Source: Haliscomenobacter hydrossis DSM 1100
GTDB taxonomy: Bacteria > Bacteroidota > Bacteroidia > Chitinophagales > Saprospiraceae
DNA length: 64,000 nucleotides
Reading direction: 5' to 3'
Assembly (NCBI RefSeq): GCF_000212735.1
Contig: NC_015510.1
Location: 7,379,001-7,443,000, forward strand
Both the position numbers and the translations under genes were made by a program. This document shows, one piece after another, positions 33,719-41,957 of the stretch. The notes beneath the pieces are model-generated. The model searched no databases and was not told the DNA's origin. It saw nothing but the letters and a program-made list of their open reading frames with translations. Each line of letters begins with the position of its first letter. The first letter of the stretch is position 1.

Positions 33719-36502
33719 TTATCTCATCTGAATATTCATCCGATTTCCACCATTGGCATTTCCTTTCTGGAAGCCTTTCATGGAGTAGATGAAGCTGAAC
33801 ATGAAGTAGCGGGCCAGTGAGTTTACATCCTGATCCTGGAAGTAGTTCAACTGTACCGTACGGCTGATGCCCTGGTTTTGGTTCAGGATATCATAGGCTC
33901 CGAATTTGAGTTGACCTTTGTTGGCCTTGAGGAAGTACATGGAGATGGCCGCATTCCAGATTGGAATATCCTGGTCAAATTCTTCACCCAAGCCACGGAA
34001 TTGGCTATAATCCAGATCGGTTTCGATGTTCAGTTTATCTTTCAGGAAAAACTTGCGTACACCTACTGTATAGGTGTAGCTGAAATAGTCCTGGTTGCGT
34101 TCGCTGTTCAGCGAATAAGCAGTATTCGAATAGTTGAGGGTATATCCGAGGTTCCAGTCCCATTTTTCCTTTTTCTGGTTGTCTAAAGTCACGCCTACGG
34201 TAGGGTTTTGGGTCTTCGTGAAGTTGCGGGCAGCGTTCACAAAGGTTGTCCCCCAGTTGTAGTTGTAGCCAGCATTGAAGCTAAAGCGCGTCTTGATACT
34301 TTTCAGACGGCCACCATAGTTGAGCCGGCTGATGAAACGGTAATCATCGGGCACGTTGATGGGGGTGCGCTCGGTGATGAAGGTTTCTTCGTTGATGGTT
34401 TGTGCAGTTTGGATGCGGTTGTTGGTATACGTAAAGTTGGCAAAACCAAAGAAGTTGGTAAAGTTGAACTGATTGAAGTGGTTGTACCGCATGGTAAAGC
34501 GGTGACCATATTCAGGCTTCAGGTTGGGATTACCATAATATATGCTCAGTGGGTTGCTCAAATCGGGTGCAGGTTGCAACTGGGTCACCGAAGGCTCGTT
34601 GATGTCGGTGCTATAATCGAAGTTGAAACTGCGCATTTGGCTGAAATTGTACCGCAAACGTACGCTGGGCAACAAGTTGGTAAACTCTTGCTCAACTCTT
34701 TGTTCTCTTGAGCGCAAGTCGCCTTCCAGGGTCGCATACTGTACCGCTAAGCCAGTAGTGAAGTTCAATTTAGGGTTGGCGATTCGGAAATTGAAGCCCC
34801 CGTTGTGGAAATTAAAGTCGCTGAGGATGTGGTTGGTTTGGAGCTGGTTGAGTACCAATTGTCCAGAAGGCAGTACATCATACACTTCGCTGTTGTTGTT
34901 GTTGCCGCGGTGGTTGTAGGAGTAGTTCAGTTCCAGGAATTTACCGCGTGACAATGGCTCGGTAAAAGACAAACGGGCATTGTAGCTCATGCGGTCGTTG
35001 ATCGCATCGGTAATCTGGTTGTAGTCTTGCCGGTTGGTGATGGAACCATCCGTACCGAAGAACAAGTTTTGCGACAAGTTGCTGCGGTCGGTATTCCCAT
35101 CTACATTGTTCAAGGTGAAAGTGGTGCTGAGGTTGCGCCCACGGCGACCGAATTTTTTGCGGTAAAGCAAAGTCGTGTTCAGGTTTACGTTTGAACCATC
35201 CGAGGCGTTGGTTTGGTCGCTGGAGTTGCGTGCTATAAACTGTTCATTGGTAGAAAACGAATTGGAAAAAACATCGCTGCCATTCTGGCTAAACGACACC
35301 CGGCTTACCACCCGGATTGACTGGGTAGAATCCAGGTCGTGATCGAGGGTAAAGTTGAGGCGGTGTACATCACTACTTTCGTCTTGTTCAGAAGTATCAC
35401 TTTGAATGAAAGCTGATTTTTCGAGGAAGTTTTCCGTACGGGTTTTTTGATCGGTTTCTTTTTTGAAACCACTATATAGGTAGCTACCGTTGAATTTGGT
35501 CTTTTTGCCAAAATCTTTGCTGAAGTTCAAACCACCGGAGTAAAAAGTGGTAAAGCCATAGTTGCGCCCAAAGTTGATCGGCACATCACCGCCACCTATA
35601 CCACCACGACCGCCGCCGCCAAAACCGCCACCACCGCCCGAAAAGTCGAGGTATTCATTGATGGAAAAACCATTGCGGTTGACGTTGTTGGCCGAGCCAA
35701 TGATCGAGATTTGACCAGTTTTGGAAAAACGGTTCATGTTACCACCCAGATCGAATTGTTCGGGGCCACCGCCTCCCAGGCGGAAGTTGCCAAAAGTACC
35801 ATTCTGGCGATCGGGGCGTAGGGTCAGGTTGATCGTTTTTTCCCGTTGGCCATCATCAACCCCTGTGAACTCTGCCACATCGGTCATTTTATCAAATACC
35901 TGGATCTTATCGATGGCATCGGCAGGTAAGTTGCGGGTAGCCGTTTTTGGATCGCGGCCAAAAAATTCTTTCCCGTTTACCAATACCCGGGTTACGTTTT
36001 CACCCTGGGCTTTTACGTTGCCGTCTTTTTCTACCTCTACCCCCGGCAGGCGCTTGAGCAATTCCTCTACGGTAGAGTTGGGTTGAACCTTGAACGCCGC
36101 AGCGTTGAATTCAACGGTATCTTTTTTGATGGTCATGGGCGCTCGCTCACCTTCCACAACGTACTCGTTGAGCATGGCGGTTTGTTCCTTCATGAAAATT
36201 TTGCCCAGGTCTTTTTCTTTTTCACCAGCTAAGGTGATGGGAATTTTCTTTACGCCATAGCCCAAAAAGCTGACTTGTACAATGTAATCACCTGCTTTTA
36301 CACCTGGAACCTCAAAAGCACCTTTGGGGTCAACTAAAGCAAATCCACTGAGCAGGGAGTCTTTGGCTTGCAACACCATCACCGTTGCACCCGTGAGGGT
36401 TTCTCCAGTTGTGTCAACGACAGTACCAAAGACTTTCGTCTGTGCCTGCATAGTGGAGATCGTCAGGAAGAGGGCACAGATGAGGGTAAAAAGATTCTTC
36501 AT
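33719..36502 (-). CDS. Outer-membrane beta-barrel protein with carboxypeptidase-regulatory-like and plug domains
   Basis: 927 residues. A signal peptide (ISTMQA-Q) is followed by a CarboxypepD_reg domain (KVFGTVVDTTGETLTGATV, about 20-105), a TonB-plug-like region (KKDTVEFNAAAFKVQPNSTVEELLKRLPGVEVEKDG, about 125-220) and a long barrel of the OMP_b-brl type ending GYFQKGN. A Gly-rich stretch (GGGGGFGGGGRGGIGGG) sits near residue 295. Such proteins are TonB-dependent-receptor relatives; the ligand is unknown. A TATATTTG -7 element lies at 36537-36544. It is convergent with the esterase gene. Confidence 0.9.
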   Translation of the reverse strand: MKNLFTLICALFLTISTMQAQTKVFGTVVDTTGETLTGATVMVLQAKDSLLSGFALVDPKGAFEVPGVKAGDYIVQVSFLGYGVKKIPITLAGEKEKDLGKIFMKEQTAMLNEYVVEGERAPMTIKKDTVEFNAAAFKVQPNSTVEELLKRLPGVEVEKDGNVKAQGENVTRVLVNGKEFFGRDPKTATRNLPADAIDKIQVFDKMTDVAEFTGVDDGQREKTINLTLRPDRQNGTFGNFRLGGGGPEQFDLGGNMNRFSKTGQISIIGSANNVNRNGFSINEYLDFSGGGGGFGGGGRGGIGGGDVPINFGRNYGFTTFYSGGLNFSKDFGKKTKFNGSYLYSGFKKETDQKTRTENFLEKSAFIQSDTSEQDESSDVHRLNFTLDHDLDSTQSIRVVSRVSFSQNGSDVFSNSFSTNEQFIARNSSDQTNASDGSNVNLNTTLLYRKKFGRRGRNLSTTFTLNNVDGNTDRSNLSQNLFFGTDGSITNRQDYNQITDAINDRMSYNARLSFTEPLSRGKFLELNYSYNHRGNNNNSEVYDVLPSGQLVLNQLQTNHILSDFNFHNGGFNFRIANPKLNFTTGLAVQYATLEGDLRSREQRVEQEFTNLLPSVRLRYNFSQMRSFNFDYSTDINEPSVTQLQPAPDLSNPLSIYYGNPNLKPEYGHRFTMRYNHFNQFNFTNFFGFANFTYTNNRIQTAQTINEETFITERTPINVPDDYRFISRLNYGGRLKSIKTRFSFNAGYNYNWGTTFVNAARNFTKTQNPTVGVTLDNQKKEKWDWNLGYTLNYSNTAYSLNSERNQDYFSYTYTVGVRKFFLKDKLNIETDLDYSQFRGLGEEFDQDIPIWNAAISMYFLKANKGQLKFGAYDILNQNQGISRTVQLNYFQDQDVNSLARYFMFSFIYSMKGFQKGNANGGNRMNIQMR

Positions 36503-36536
36503 AAAAAGAAAAGTTAAGTCGGGTTATTTCTTCCTG

Positions 36537-36544
36537 CAAATATA
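36537..36544 (-). promoter_or_regulatory. -7 element upstream of the outer-membrane barrel gene
   Basis: TATATTTG on the minus strand, 35 bases before the start codon; no clear TTG at the expected distance. Confidence 0.4.
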
Positions 36545-36607
36545 CCCGCAGCTTTTCGGTAAAGAGGTTAAACTGTATTGATATAAGGTTAAAAATTGTT
36601 AACGGCA

Positions 36608-36777
36608 AGGGTTCGGGGGTTCGTAGGTTCGAGGGTTCGAGGGTTCGTAGGTTCGAAGGTTGGGTTGAAAATAAGCATTTCGCGCTCCCAGAACCCTCGA
36701 ACTTCGAACCCCCGAACCTACGAACCCCCGAACCCCCGAACCTACGAACCCTCAAACTCCCGAACTCCCGAACCCTC
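36608..36777. repeat. About 170-bp palindrome with GGTTCGGG/GGTTCGTA tandem arms
   Basis: The left part repeats GGTTCGGGGGTTCGTAGG and GGTTCGAG units. The right part has the complementary CGAACCCCCGAACC and CCTACGAACC units; the centre is near 36660-36690. The right end forms the last 10 codons and stop of the MFS transporter gene. It shares its 8-base unit with 30912-30998. There are no regular spacers, so it is not a CRISPR. Confidence 0.85.
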
Positions 36778-38226
36778 CTTAACCAGGAAGCAGGAGGCGG
36801 CAGCCAACACCATACAAATGCCCGCCAAAACCAAGGCATTGCGTGGATCATCACCCAAAATTGGCTTATAATAAAGTGGGACGGTCAACATGCCGATGAA
36901 CTGGGGCACACAGATGAAACCGTTAAAAATCCCCATATAGACACCCATTTTGGTTGAAGAAACCGCGTTGGCCAACATCAGGTAAGGCATCGACATGATC
37001 GAACCCCAGGCAAAACCAATGAGGGTCATACCTGTAAAGTAAATCCACTTGTCGTTGCTCAGCAGCACACTGAAAAAACCCAAGGCCCCGATGATCAAAA
37101 AGAATGCGTGAGTAGCCCGGCGGCTGCCCATCCGTTTGGCAATAGCGGGTAAAAAGATCGAAATCACGAAACAGGAAATACTGAACATGGCAAAACACAA
37201 ACTTCCCCAGTTTTTCCCTGCTTCAAAACCGGCTGGATTGGCATCCGGGCTAGGCGCGTTGAAGGCATATTTGGCCACTGAAAGAGAAAGGTACTGCCAC
37301 ATCAGCGGCAATCCGTACCAGGTAAAAAACTTCACCCACCACAATTGGCGCATGACCAGAGGCATTTCCGATAAGGAAGCCAGGATTTCTTTAAAAACGG
37401 GCAACATCAGAACCAGATATAAACCTATGCCAATGCCCGCAGTCCAAATCAAGGCATTGGTTGTACCCGCTAAACGCCAGGCAAACATGCCACCAATCAA
37501 CGCTGCACCGATGGTAAGGGCCAGATGCCAAAAAGAGATGTTTTTCTTTTGTTCGGCACTAAAAGTAGGTTTGATTTTATAGTCCTCATTTTCAGGCGGA
37601 TATTCTTTGGTTGTCGCCATCGTAAAAAATACGGTCAACAAAATGGCTGCCGCCCCGATGTAAAAAGGTATCCGCACCGAATCGGGAATCCCGTTGCTAA
37701 AATCACCACCTACGGCCATGGATAAACCGATGATGGGTAAAATCAGCGGCATGAGGTTGGATAAGGTTTGGCCAAAACCGACCATAAAAGATTGTACTGC
37801 AAAACCGGTAGGGCGTTGTTTGCTGTTCAATAGATCACCTACAAAAGCGCGGAAAGGCTCCATTGAGGAGTTCAAACCCGCATCCAACAACCACATCAGG
37901 CAAGCGGCCATAAATACAGATTTGGAATTGGGCATCAAAATCATGGCTATGCTGCCTACAATGGCCCCGATAAAGATGTAAGGCCTGCGCCGCCCCCAGG
38001 TATTTGACCAACTGCGGTCAGACAAAGCACCAATAATGGGTTGCAGCAATAATCCGGTGAGTGGCCCTGCCAGCCACAACCCAGGAATATTGCTTTCTTC
38101 TGCACCCAGGTAACGGTAAATCGGGCTCATGTTGGCCTGCTGCAAGCCGAAGCCATACTGAATTCCTAAAAACCCGAAACTCATGTTCCAGATTTGCCAA
38201 AAAGAAAGATCCGGTTTATTTTTCAC
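36742..38226 (-). CDS. MFS transporter, GPH/SUT-like sugar type
   Basis: About 494 residues from a GTG at 38226 (protein KNKPDLSFWQIWNMSFG); a TTG lies 13 codons earlier. Twelve membrane segments are apparent. The block GPLTGLLLQPIIGALSDRSWSNTWGRRRPYIFIGA is the MFS loop 2-3 signature, and the N-terminus GFLGIQYGFGLQQANMSPIYRYLG matches Bacteroidota SLC45/GPH-like sugar permeases (maltose or sucrose type). The C-terminal tail (EGSGVREFEGS) is encoded by the palindrome at 36608-36777 and probably is not a native part of the fold. A possible small RNA or leader with a terminator lies upstream at 38370-38537. Confidence 0.88.
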   Translation of the reverse strand: MKNKPDLSFWQIWNMSFGFLGIQYGFGLQQANMSPIYRYLGAEESNIPGLWLAGPLTGLLLQPIIGALSDRSWSNTWGRRRPYIFIGAIVGSIAMILMPNSKSVFMAACLMWLLDAGLNSSMEPFRAFVGDLLNSKQRPTGFAVQSFMVGFGQTLSNLMPLILPIIGLSMAVGGDFSNGIPDSVRIPFYIGAAAILLTVFFTMATTKEYPPENEDYKIKPTFSAEQKKNISFWHLALTIGAALIGGMFAWRLAGTTNALIWTAGIGIGLYLVLMLPVFKEILASLSEMPLVMRQLWWVKFFTWYGLPLMWQYLSLSVAKYAFNAPSPDANPAGFEAGKNWGSLCFAMFSISCFVISIFLPAIAKRMGSRRATHAFFLIIGALGFFSVLLSNDKWIYFTGMTLIGFAWGSIMSMPYLMLANAVSSTKMGVYMGIFNGFICVPQFIGMLTVPLYYKPILGDDPRNALVLAGICMVLAAASCFLVKEGSGVREFEGS

Positions 38227-38368
38227 AGTAATCGTTTTGTGCGCTTGCCTTTGGTTCAAGAACAAACGTTAAGTTGCTAATCTAAGGACTCCAAAAAATT
38301 TTTGTAATGATATTCAATTTTTCACAAAAAGAAAAATTGTGAGAAGATAAGCAGAGGTAAGCATTGGG

Positions 38369-38404
38369 CAAAAAAAAAGAGCGCAAGCACAATGCTCCGC
38401 TCTT
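38369..38404 (-). terminator. Intrinsic terminator on the minus strand upstream of the MFS gene
   Basis: The hairpin AAGAGCG...CGCTCTT has a second inner stem (AGC acaat GCT). On the minus strand it is followed by at least eight T residues. It lies about 145 bases upstream of the MFS start, so it ends either a small RNA or an attenuated leader. Confidence 0.75.
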
Positions 38405-38499
38405 GTAAGAAATCACCCGACTGTTATTATGAAGGATCTAAAAAGCAAGTTTAAACGTCGTTAATGAAATTAACAACTGTGTTAAGGAATTCTTAATTC
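38370..38499 (-). ncRNA. Candidate small RNA or 5' leader (about 130 nt)
   Basis: Transcription would begin near 38499, about 6 bases after the promoter-like pair at 38505-38537, and stop at the terminator 38369-38404. The interval holds internal complementarity (GTTGTTAATTTCATTAACGAC) but no convincing open reading frame. The same transcript, if it read through, would be the leader of the MFS gene. This is a prediction from signals only. Confidence 0.35.
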
Positions 38500-38504
38500 C
38501 GAGG

Positions 38505-38537
38505 GCAATATAGGGCAATTTATGAATACTCACAAAA
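38505..38537 (-). promoter_or_regulatory. Possible promoter of the candidate small RNA
   Basis: On the minus strand there is TTTTG (38537-38533), a 20-base spacer and TATATTGC (38512-38505), a near match to the TAnnTTTG pattern. Confidence 0.35.
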
Positions 38538-38715
38538 TTTTACCATAAATTTTAACGAAAGGGTAATTTTTTTGTCTGAAGGAGATTAGACCAATTTAAA
38601 TTTGGTAGGTGTTCATATGGATGGGACTGCTGTTGATTTCAGTGTGCTCCAATGCTATTTTTTTGACTTGTATTTCTGCTTGAAGTTGTACTTTGCTTCC
38701 ATAAACACAAAAACC

Positions 38716-40353
38716 ATGATTGAAGCATTAACCGAAAACCCCATTCTTTTGCTGTTCATTGTGGCGGGATTGGGCTATGGCGTAGGCAGCATCAGCATTC
38801 GGGGCAACAGCTTGGGTGTGGCGGCGGTACTGTTCGTAGGTTTGTTCATCGGTAGCTTTAGTCCCGATCTGCGCATCCCTGAAATCATTACCTTTTTGGG
38901 GCTTTCCATTTTTGTATATACCGTAGGTTTGGGCAGTGGACCTAGCTTTTTCAGCACCTTCAAACGTCGGGGCTGGCAAGATTTGATCTTTGTGTTCATC
39001 ATGCTGACTTTTTCGGCCAGCATTGCCGCTGGTTTGCATTACTTCCTCCAATTTGATGCCAGCATTACTGCGGGATTATTTGTAGGTAGCACGACCAATA
39101 CTCCGGCGTTGGCGGGCTTATTGGATATGATCCAGAATTTGGGCCTGGAAGAGAGTGTGAGCAAACTCGACGCCGAAAACAGCGTCATTGGCTATTCTCT
39201 TTCTTACCCGATGGGTATTTTGGGCCCAATGTTGGCCGTGATTTTGATGCAAAAACTCCTCAAGATTGATTTTCCAAAAGAAGAACGGGAATTGCGCAAA
39301 GATTATCCGGTGCGACAGGACATCCTCACCCTTACCGTTGAGGTGAATCATGAAGATGTGTTGAACACCCCCATTCGCGACCTTCGCAAAGCACGGGGCT
39401 GGACCGTTATGTTCGGTAGGTTTGAACGAGCCAACAAAATGCACCTCACGTCCTGGGATACCGAATTCCAACTCGGCGATCGGGTTGCGCTGGTAGGCGA
39501 CCGCGAAGAAGTGGAACAAGTGGCTAGCGAACTGGGCACCATTTTGCCCATTCAGCTCTCTTATGACCAAACCGAGTACGAGACCCGTCGCATTTTTGTG
39601 TCCAATTCCAAAGTTGCCGGACTCAAACTGGCTGCACTAAATCTGAATGAAGATTATGCCCTGCTGATTTCCCGGGTGCGCCGGGGCGACATCGACATGA
39701 TGGCCAATGCGGATACCGTGCTGGAATTGGGAGACCGGGTGAGGGTCATTGGAAAAAGAAAAGACATGGCCGAAATCGCCAAGTTTTTTGGCGACTCCTA
39801 CGAAGAACTGAGCCAGATCGACTTGCTTTCTTTTGGTTTGGGCATGGCGATGGGTATGATTTTGGGGATGGTTACCTTTACTTTGCCTGGTGGCGTCAAC
39901 TTTAAACTGGGTTTTGCGGGTGGCCCCATCATCGTGGGCTTAATTTTGGGCGGTTTGCGCCGCAGCGGGCCGATCAACTGGTCTTTGCCTTACAGTGCCA
40001 ACCTGATTTTGCGGCAAATTGGCTTGATCTTTCTTTTGGCAGGGGTTGGTGTGAACTCTGGCCACCAGTTTGTCAAAACCATCACCGGCGGAGGAATTGG
40101 CCTTTGGGTGTTCGCCAGCAGTGCCATCATCAGCATCCTTACGGTATGTGCCACTTTATTGGTAGGCTACAAAATTTTGAAAATTCCCTTCAGCATCCTG
40201 ATTGGGTTGGTTTCGAACCACCCGGCTATATTGGATTTTAACATCCGCCGCAGCAAGAATAAGCTGCCCAATGTGGGTTATTCCCTGATGACCCCAATGT
40301 CGATTGTGGTGAAAATTGTGTACGCGCAGCTGCTGTATTTGCTACTTAGTTAG
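38716..40353 (+). CDS. AspT/YidE/YbjL-type antiporter
   Basis: 545 residues from the ATG at 38716; the upstream open frame lacks family similarity. Two blocks of about five membrane helices (from LTENPILLLFIVAGLGYGVGSI, and from SFGLGMAMGMILGMVTFTLPGG) flank two RCK_C/TrkA-C domains (about 195-275 and 285-370; LGDRVALVGDREEVEQ and LGDRVRVIGKRKDMAEIA). The repeated transport motif appears as GLFVGSTTNTPALAGLLD and FSILIGLVSNHPAILDF. The family includes the aspartate:alanine exchanger AspT; the substrate here is unknown. The stop TAG is the first bases of the palindrome at 40351. Confidence 0.88.
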   Translation: MIEALTENPILLLFIVAGLGYGVGSISIRGNSLGVAAVLFVGLFIGSFSPDLRIPEIITFLGLSIFVYTVGLGSGPSFFSTFKRRGWQDLIFVFIMLTFSASIAAGLHYFLQFDASITAGLFVGSTTNTPALAGLLDMIQNLGLEESVSKLDAENSVIGYSLSYPMGILGPMLAVILMQKLLKIDFPKEERELRKDYPVRQDILTLTVEVNHEDVLNTPIRDLRKARGWTVMFGRFERANKMHLTSWDTEFQLGDRVALVGDREEVEQVASELGTILPIQLSYDQTEYETRRIFVSNSKVAGLKLAALNLNEDYALLISRVRRGDIDMMANADTVLELGDRVRVIGKRKDMAEIAKFFGDSYEELSQIDLLSFGLGMAMGMILGMVTFTLPGGVNFKLGFAGGPIIVGLILGGLRRSGPINWSLPYSANLILRQIGLIFLLAGVGVNSGHQFVKTITGGGIGLWVFASSAIISILTVCATLLVGYKILKIPFSILIGLVSNHPAILDFNIRRSKNKLPNVGYSLMTPMSIVVKIVYAQLLYLLLS

Positions 40354-40414
40354 CGAAAAGCGAAAAGCGAAAAGTTGCTCATACTATTCGCTATTCGCTT
40401 TTAGCTATTCGCTA
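40351..40414. repeat. Inverted repeat with AGCGAAAA tandem arms between convergent genes
   Basis: The left arm has three AGCGAAAA units (40351-40374). The right arm is CTATTCGCTATTCGCTTTTA, GCTATTCGCTA, complementary with several A/T mismatches. It contains the stop codons of both the AspT-type gene and tyrS, and supplies the last three residues of TyrRS. Confidence 0.8.
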
Positions 40415-41681
40415 CCAAAATATACTTGTTCTTCTTCCCATTCTCAACCATCAAATACTTGCCGTGGAGTAGCGATTCGCTGGGAATCAGGGCTTCGTGG
40501 GAATTGATTTTATCTTTGTTCACACTGATGGCATTGCCTTGAATGGCCCGGCGAACTTCACCTTTAGATGCCAAAATCTGGGTATGGTCGGCCAACAAAT
40601 CAGAAATGTTGGCACCAGCTGCGAATAGCGCTTTCGTTACCTGAAAAGAAGGTATTTCTGAAGAAACCGTTTCAAGTTCCTCCGCACTTAAGGACAACAA
40701 CATGTCCCGATCGGCATTCCGCCCAAACAACAGTTCAGAAACTTTCAATACACTCTGGTAAGCCTCTTCGCCATGGATGCGCTTGGTCAACTCTTCGGCC
40801 AGCAGGCGTTTAAGTTCACGCGGGTCGCTGGCAAATTCACGTTCGCGGGCCTCGATTTCCTCTTTAGCATGCAAGGTAAAATAACGGGTAAACTTGGGGA
40901 TATCCGCGTCATCTGCGTTGATCCAGAATTGGTAAAACTTATAAGGCGAAGTCATTTTGGGGTCAATCCAGATGTTGCCTGCAGTCGATTTACCAAACTT
41001 GGTGCCATCCGCTTTGGTCAAAAGGGGAGTGGTGATGGCATAAGCCTTTTCACTGAGGTTGCGGCGGATAAACTCCGTACCCGCAGTGATGTTGCCCCAC
41101 TGATCAGAACCGCCCATTTGCAGGATACAACCATACTGTTTGTACAAACACTGGAAATCATACCCTTGTAACAACTGGTAACTGAACTCGGTGAACGAAA
41201 TACCCGATTCGAGGCGGTTTTGTACCGAGTCTTTCTGGAGCATGTAGTTTACCGTAAGGGTTTTTCCTACGTCACGCAAGAAGTCCAACACGTTCATGTT
41301 GCGGTAAAAATCCAGGTTGTTGACCATGATGGCCGGGTTATCGCCACCTTCAAAATCCAACAAACGTTTGAACTGAGCGGTTTGATGGGCCAAGTTATCG
41401 TCGAGCTCATCCGTGGTTTTTAGCTCGCGTTCCTTGTCTTTGCCCGAAGGGTCACCGATCCGCCCAGTTGCGCCACCCATCAACACGATGGGTTGGTGGC
41501 CACTCAGTTGGAACAGTTTCAGCAACATGATCTGTACGTAATTGCCAATCGTCAGGGAGGGAGCAGTGGGGTCAAAGCCGATGTATGCAGCTATTTTGCC
41601 AGCACTCAATTTCTCTTCTATGCCTTCAATTTTGGAATGTAACATGCCGCGCCACTCCAGTTCTTCCAGAAAATCTTTCAT
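40401..41681 (-). CDS. tyrS: Tyrosyl-tRNA synthetase
   Basis: 426 residues, start ATG. Class I synthetase charging tRNA-Tyr. Visible are YIGFDPTAPSLTIGNYVQIM, the tyrosine pocket GGATGRIGDPSGK, LQGYDFQCLYKQYGCILQMGGSDQWGNI, the KMSKS-type loop TKFGKS and a C-terminal S4-like RNA-binding domain (ILASKGEVRRAIQGNAI). The HIGH signature reads TIGN (residues 44-47): both His positions are replaced. It must be the housekeeping enzyme unless a paralogue exists elsewhere. The last residues (ANS) come from the palindrome at 40351-40414. Confidence 0.95.
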   Translation of the reverse strand: MKDFLEELEWRGMLHSKIEGIEEKLSAGKIAAYIGFDPTAPSLTIGNYVQIMLLKLFQLSGHQPIVLMGGATGRIGDPSGKDKERELKTTDELDDNLAHQTAQFKRLLDFEGGDNPAIMVNNLDFYRNMNVLDFLRDVGKTLTVNYMLQKDSVQNRLESGISFTEFSYQLLQGYDFQCLYKQYGCILQMGGSDQWGNITAGTEFIRRNLSEKAYAITTPLLTKADGTKFGKSTAGNIWIDPKMTSPYKFYQFWINADDADIPKFTRYFTLHAKEEIEAREREFASDPRELKRLLAEELTKRIHGEEAYQSVLKVSELLFGRNADRDMLLSLSAEELETVSSEIPSFQVTKALFAAGANISDLLADHTQILASKGEVRRAIQGNAISVNKDKINSHEALIPSESLLHGKYLMVENGKKNKYILVANS

Positions 41682-41701
41682 TGTGTTGGATTAAATCGGC
41701 G

Positions 41702-41709
41702 CAAAAATA
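41702..41709 (-). promoter_or_regulatory. -7 element of tyrS
   Basis: TATTTTTG followed by CGC on the minus strand, 21 bases before the start codon. The same TCTATTTTTGCGC string occurs upstream of the alanine dehydrogenase gene. Confidence 0.5.
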
Positions 41710-41957
41710 GAATTTGGCAAGCACAAAAAGTAACCTTTGGCAACTTAGTTCACAAAGAATTGTGCGCCGAATCTAAAAAAAAGTGTATATTGCCGAAAAT
41801 TTGGTTGGGTTATTTGCAACCCAATTTGAGTCCATTGCGTTTAATTTTTTCACCACGAATGTTGTTCGTGGGTTTTAGCGTACCCTCCATTCTTTCAGGT
41901 AATACTCCTCCCGCCCGGTATCAGGCCATTAACAAACAGTTACAATCTAATCGAGTT

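Larger units (their letters stand above)
38227..38715. other. 489-bp intergenic region with a candidate minus-strand small RNA or attenuated leader
   Basis: No protein-coding gene is evident. On the minus strand a promoter-like pair and an intrinsic terminator enclose about 130 bases; see the separate entries. The plus-strand AspT-type gene starts at 38716, and its leader is AT-rich. Confidence 0.5.

Noticed and set aside
36608-36777. CRISPR-like impression from many short repeats
   Set aside because: The units are 8 bases, contiguous and arranged as an inverted repeat; there are no uniform spacers and no cas genes nearby.
38369-38404. Reading the hairpin as a plus-strand terminator
   Set aside because: The T-tract is on the minus strand only; on the plus strand the hairpin is preceded by A residues and followed by no T-run.
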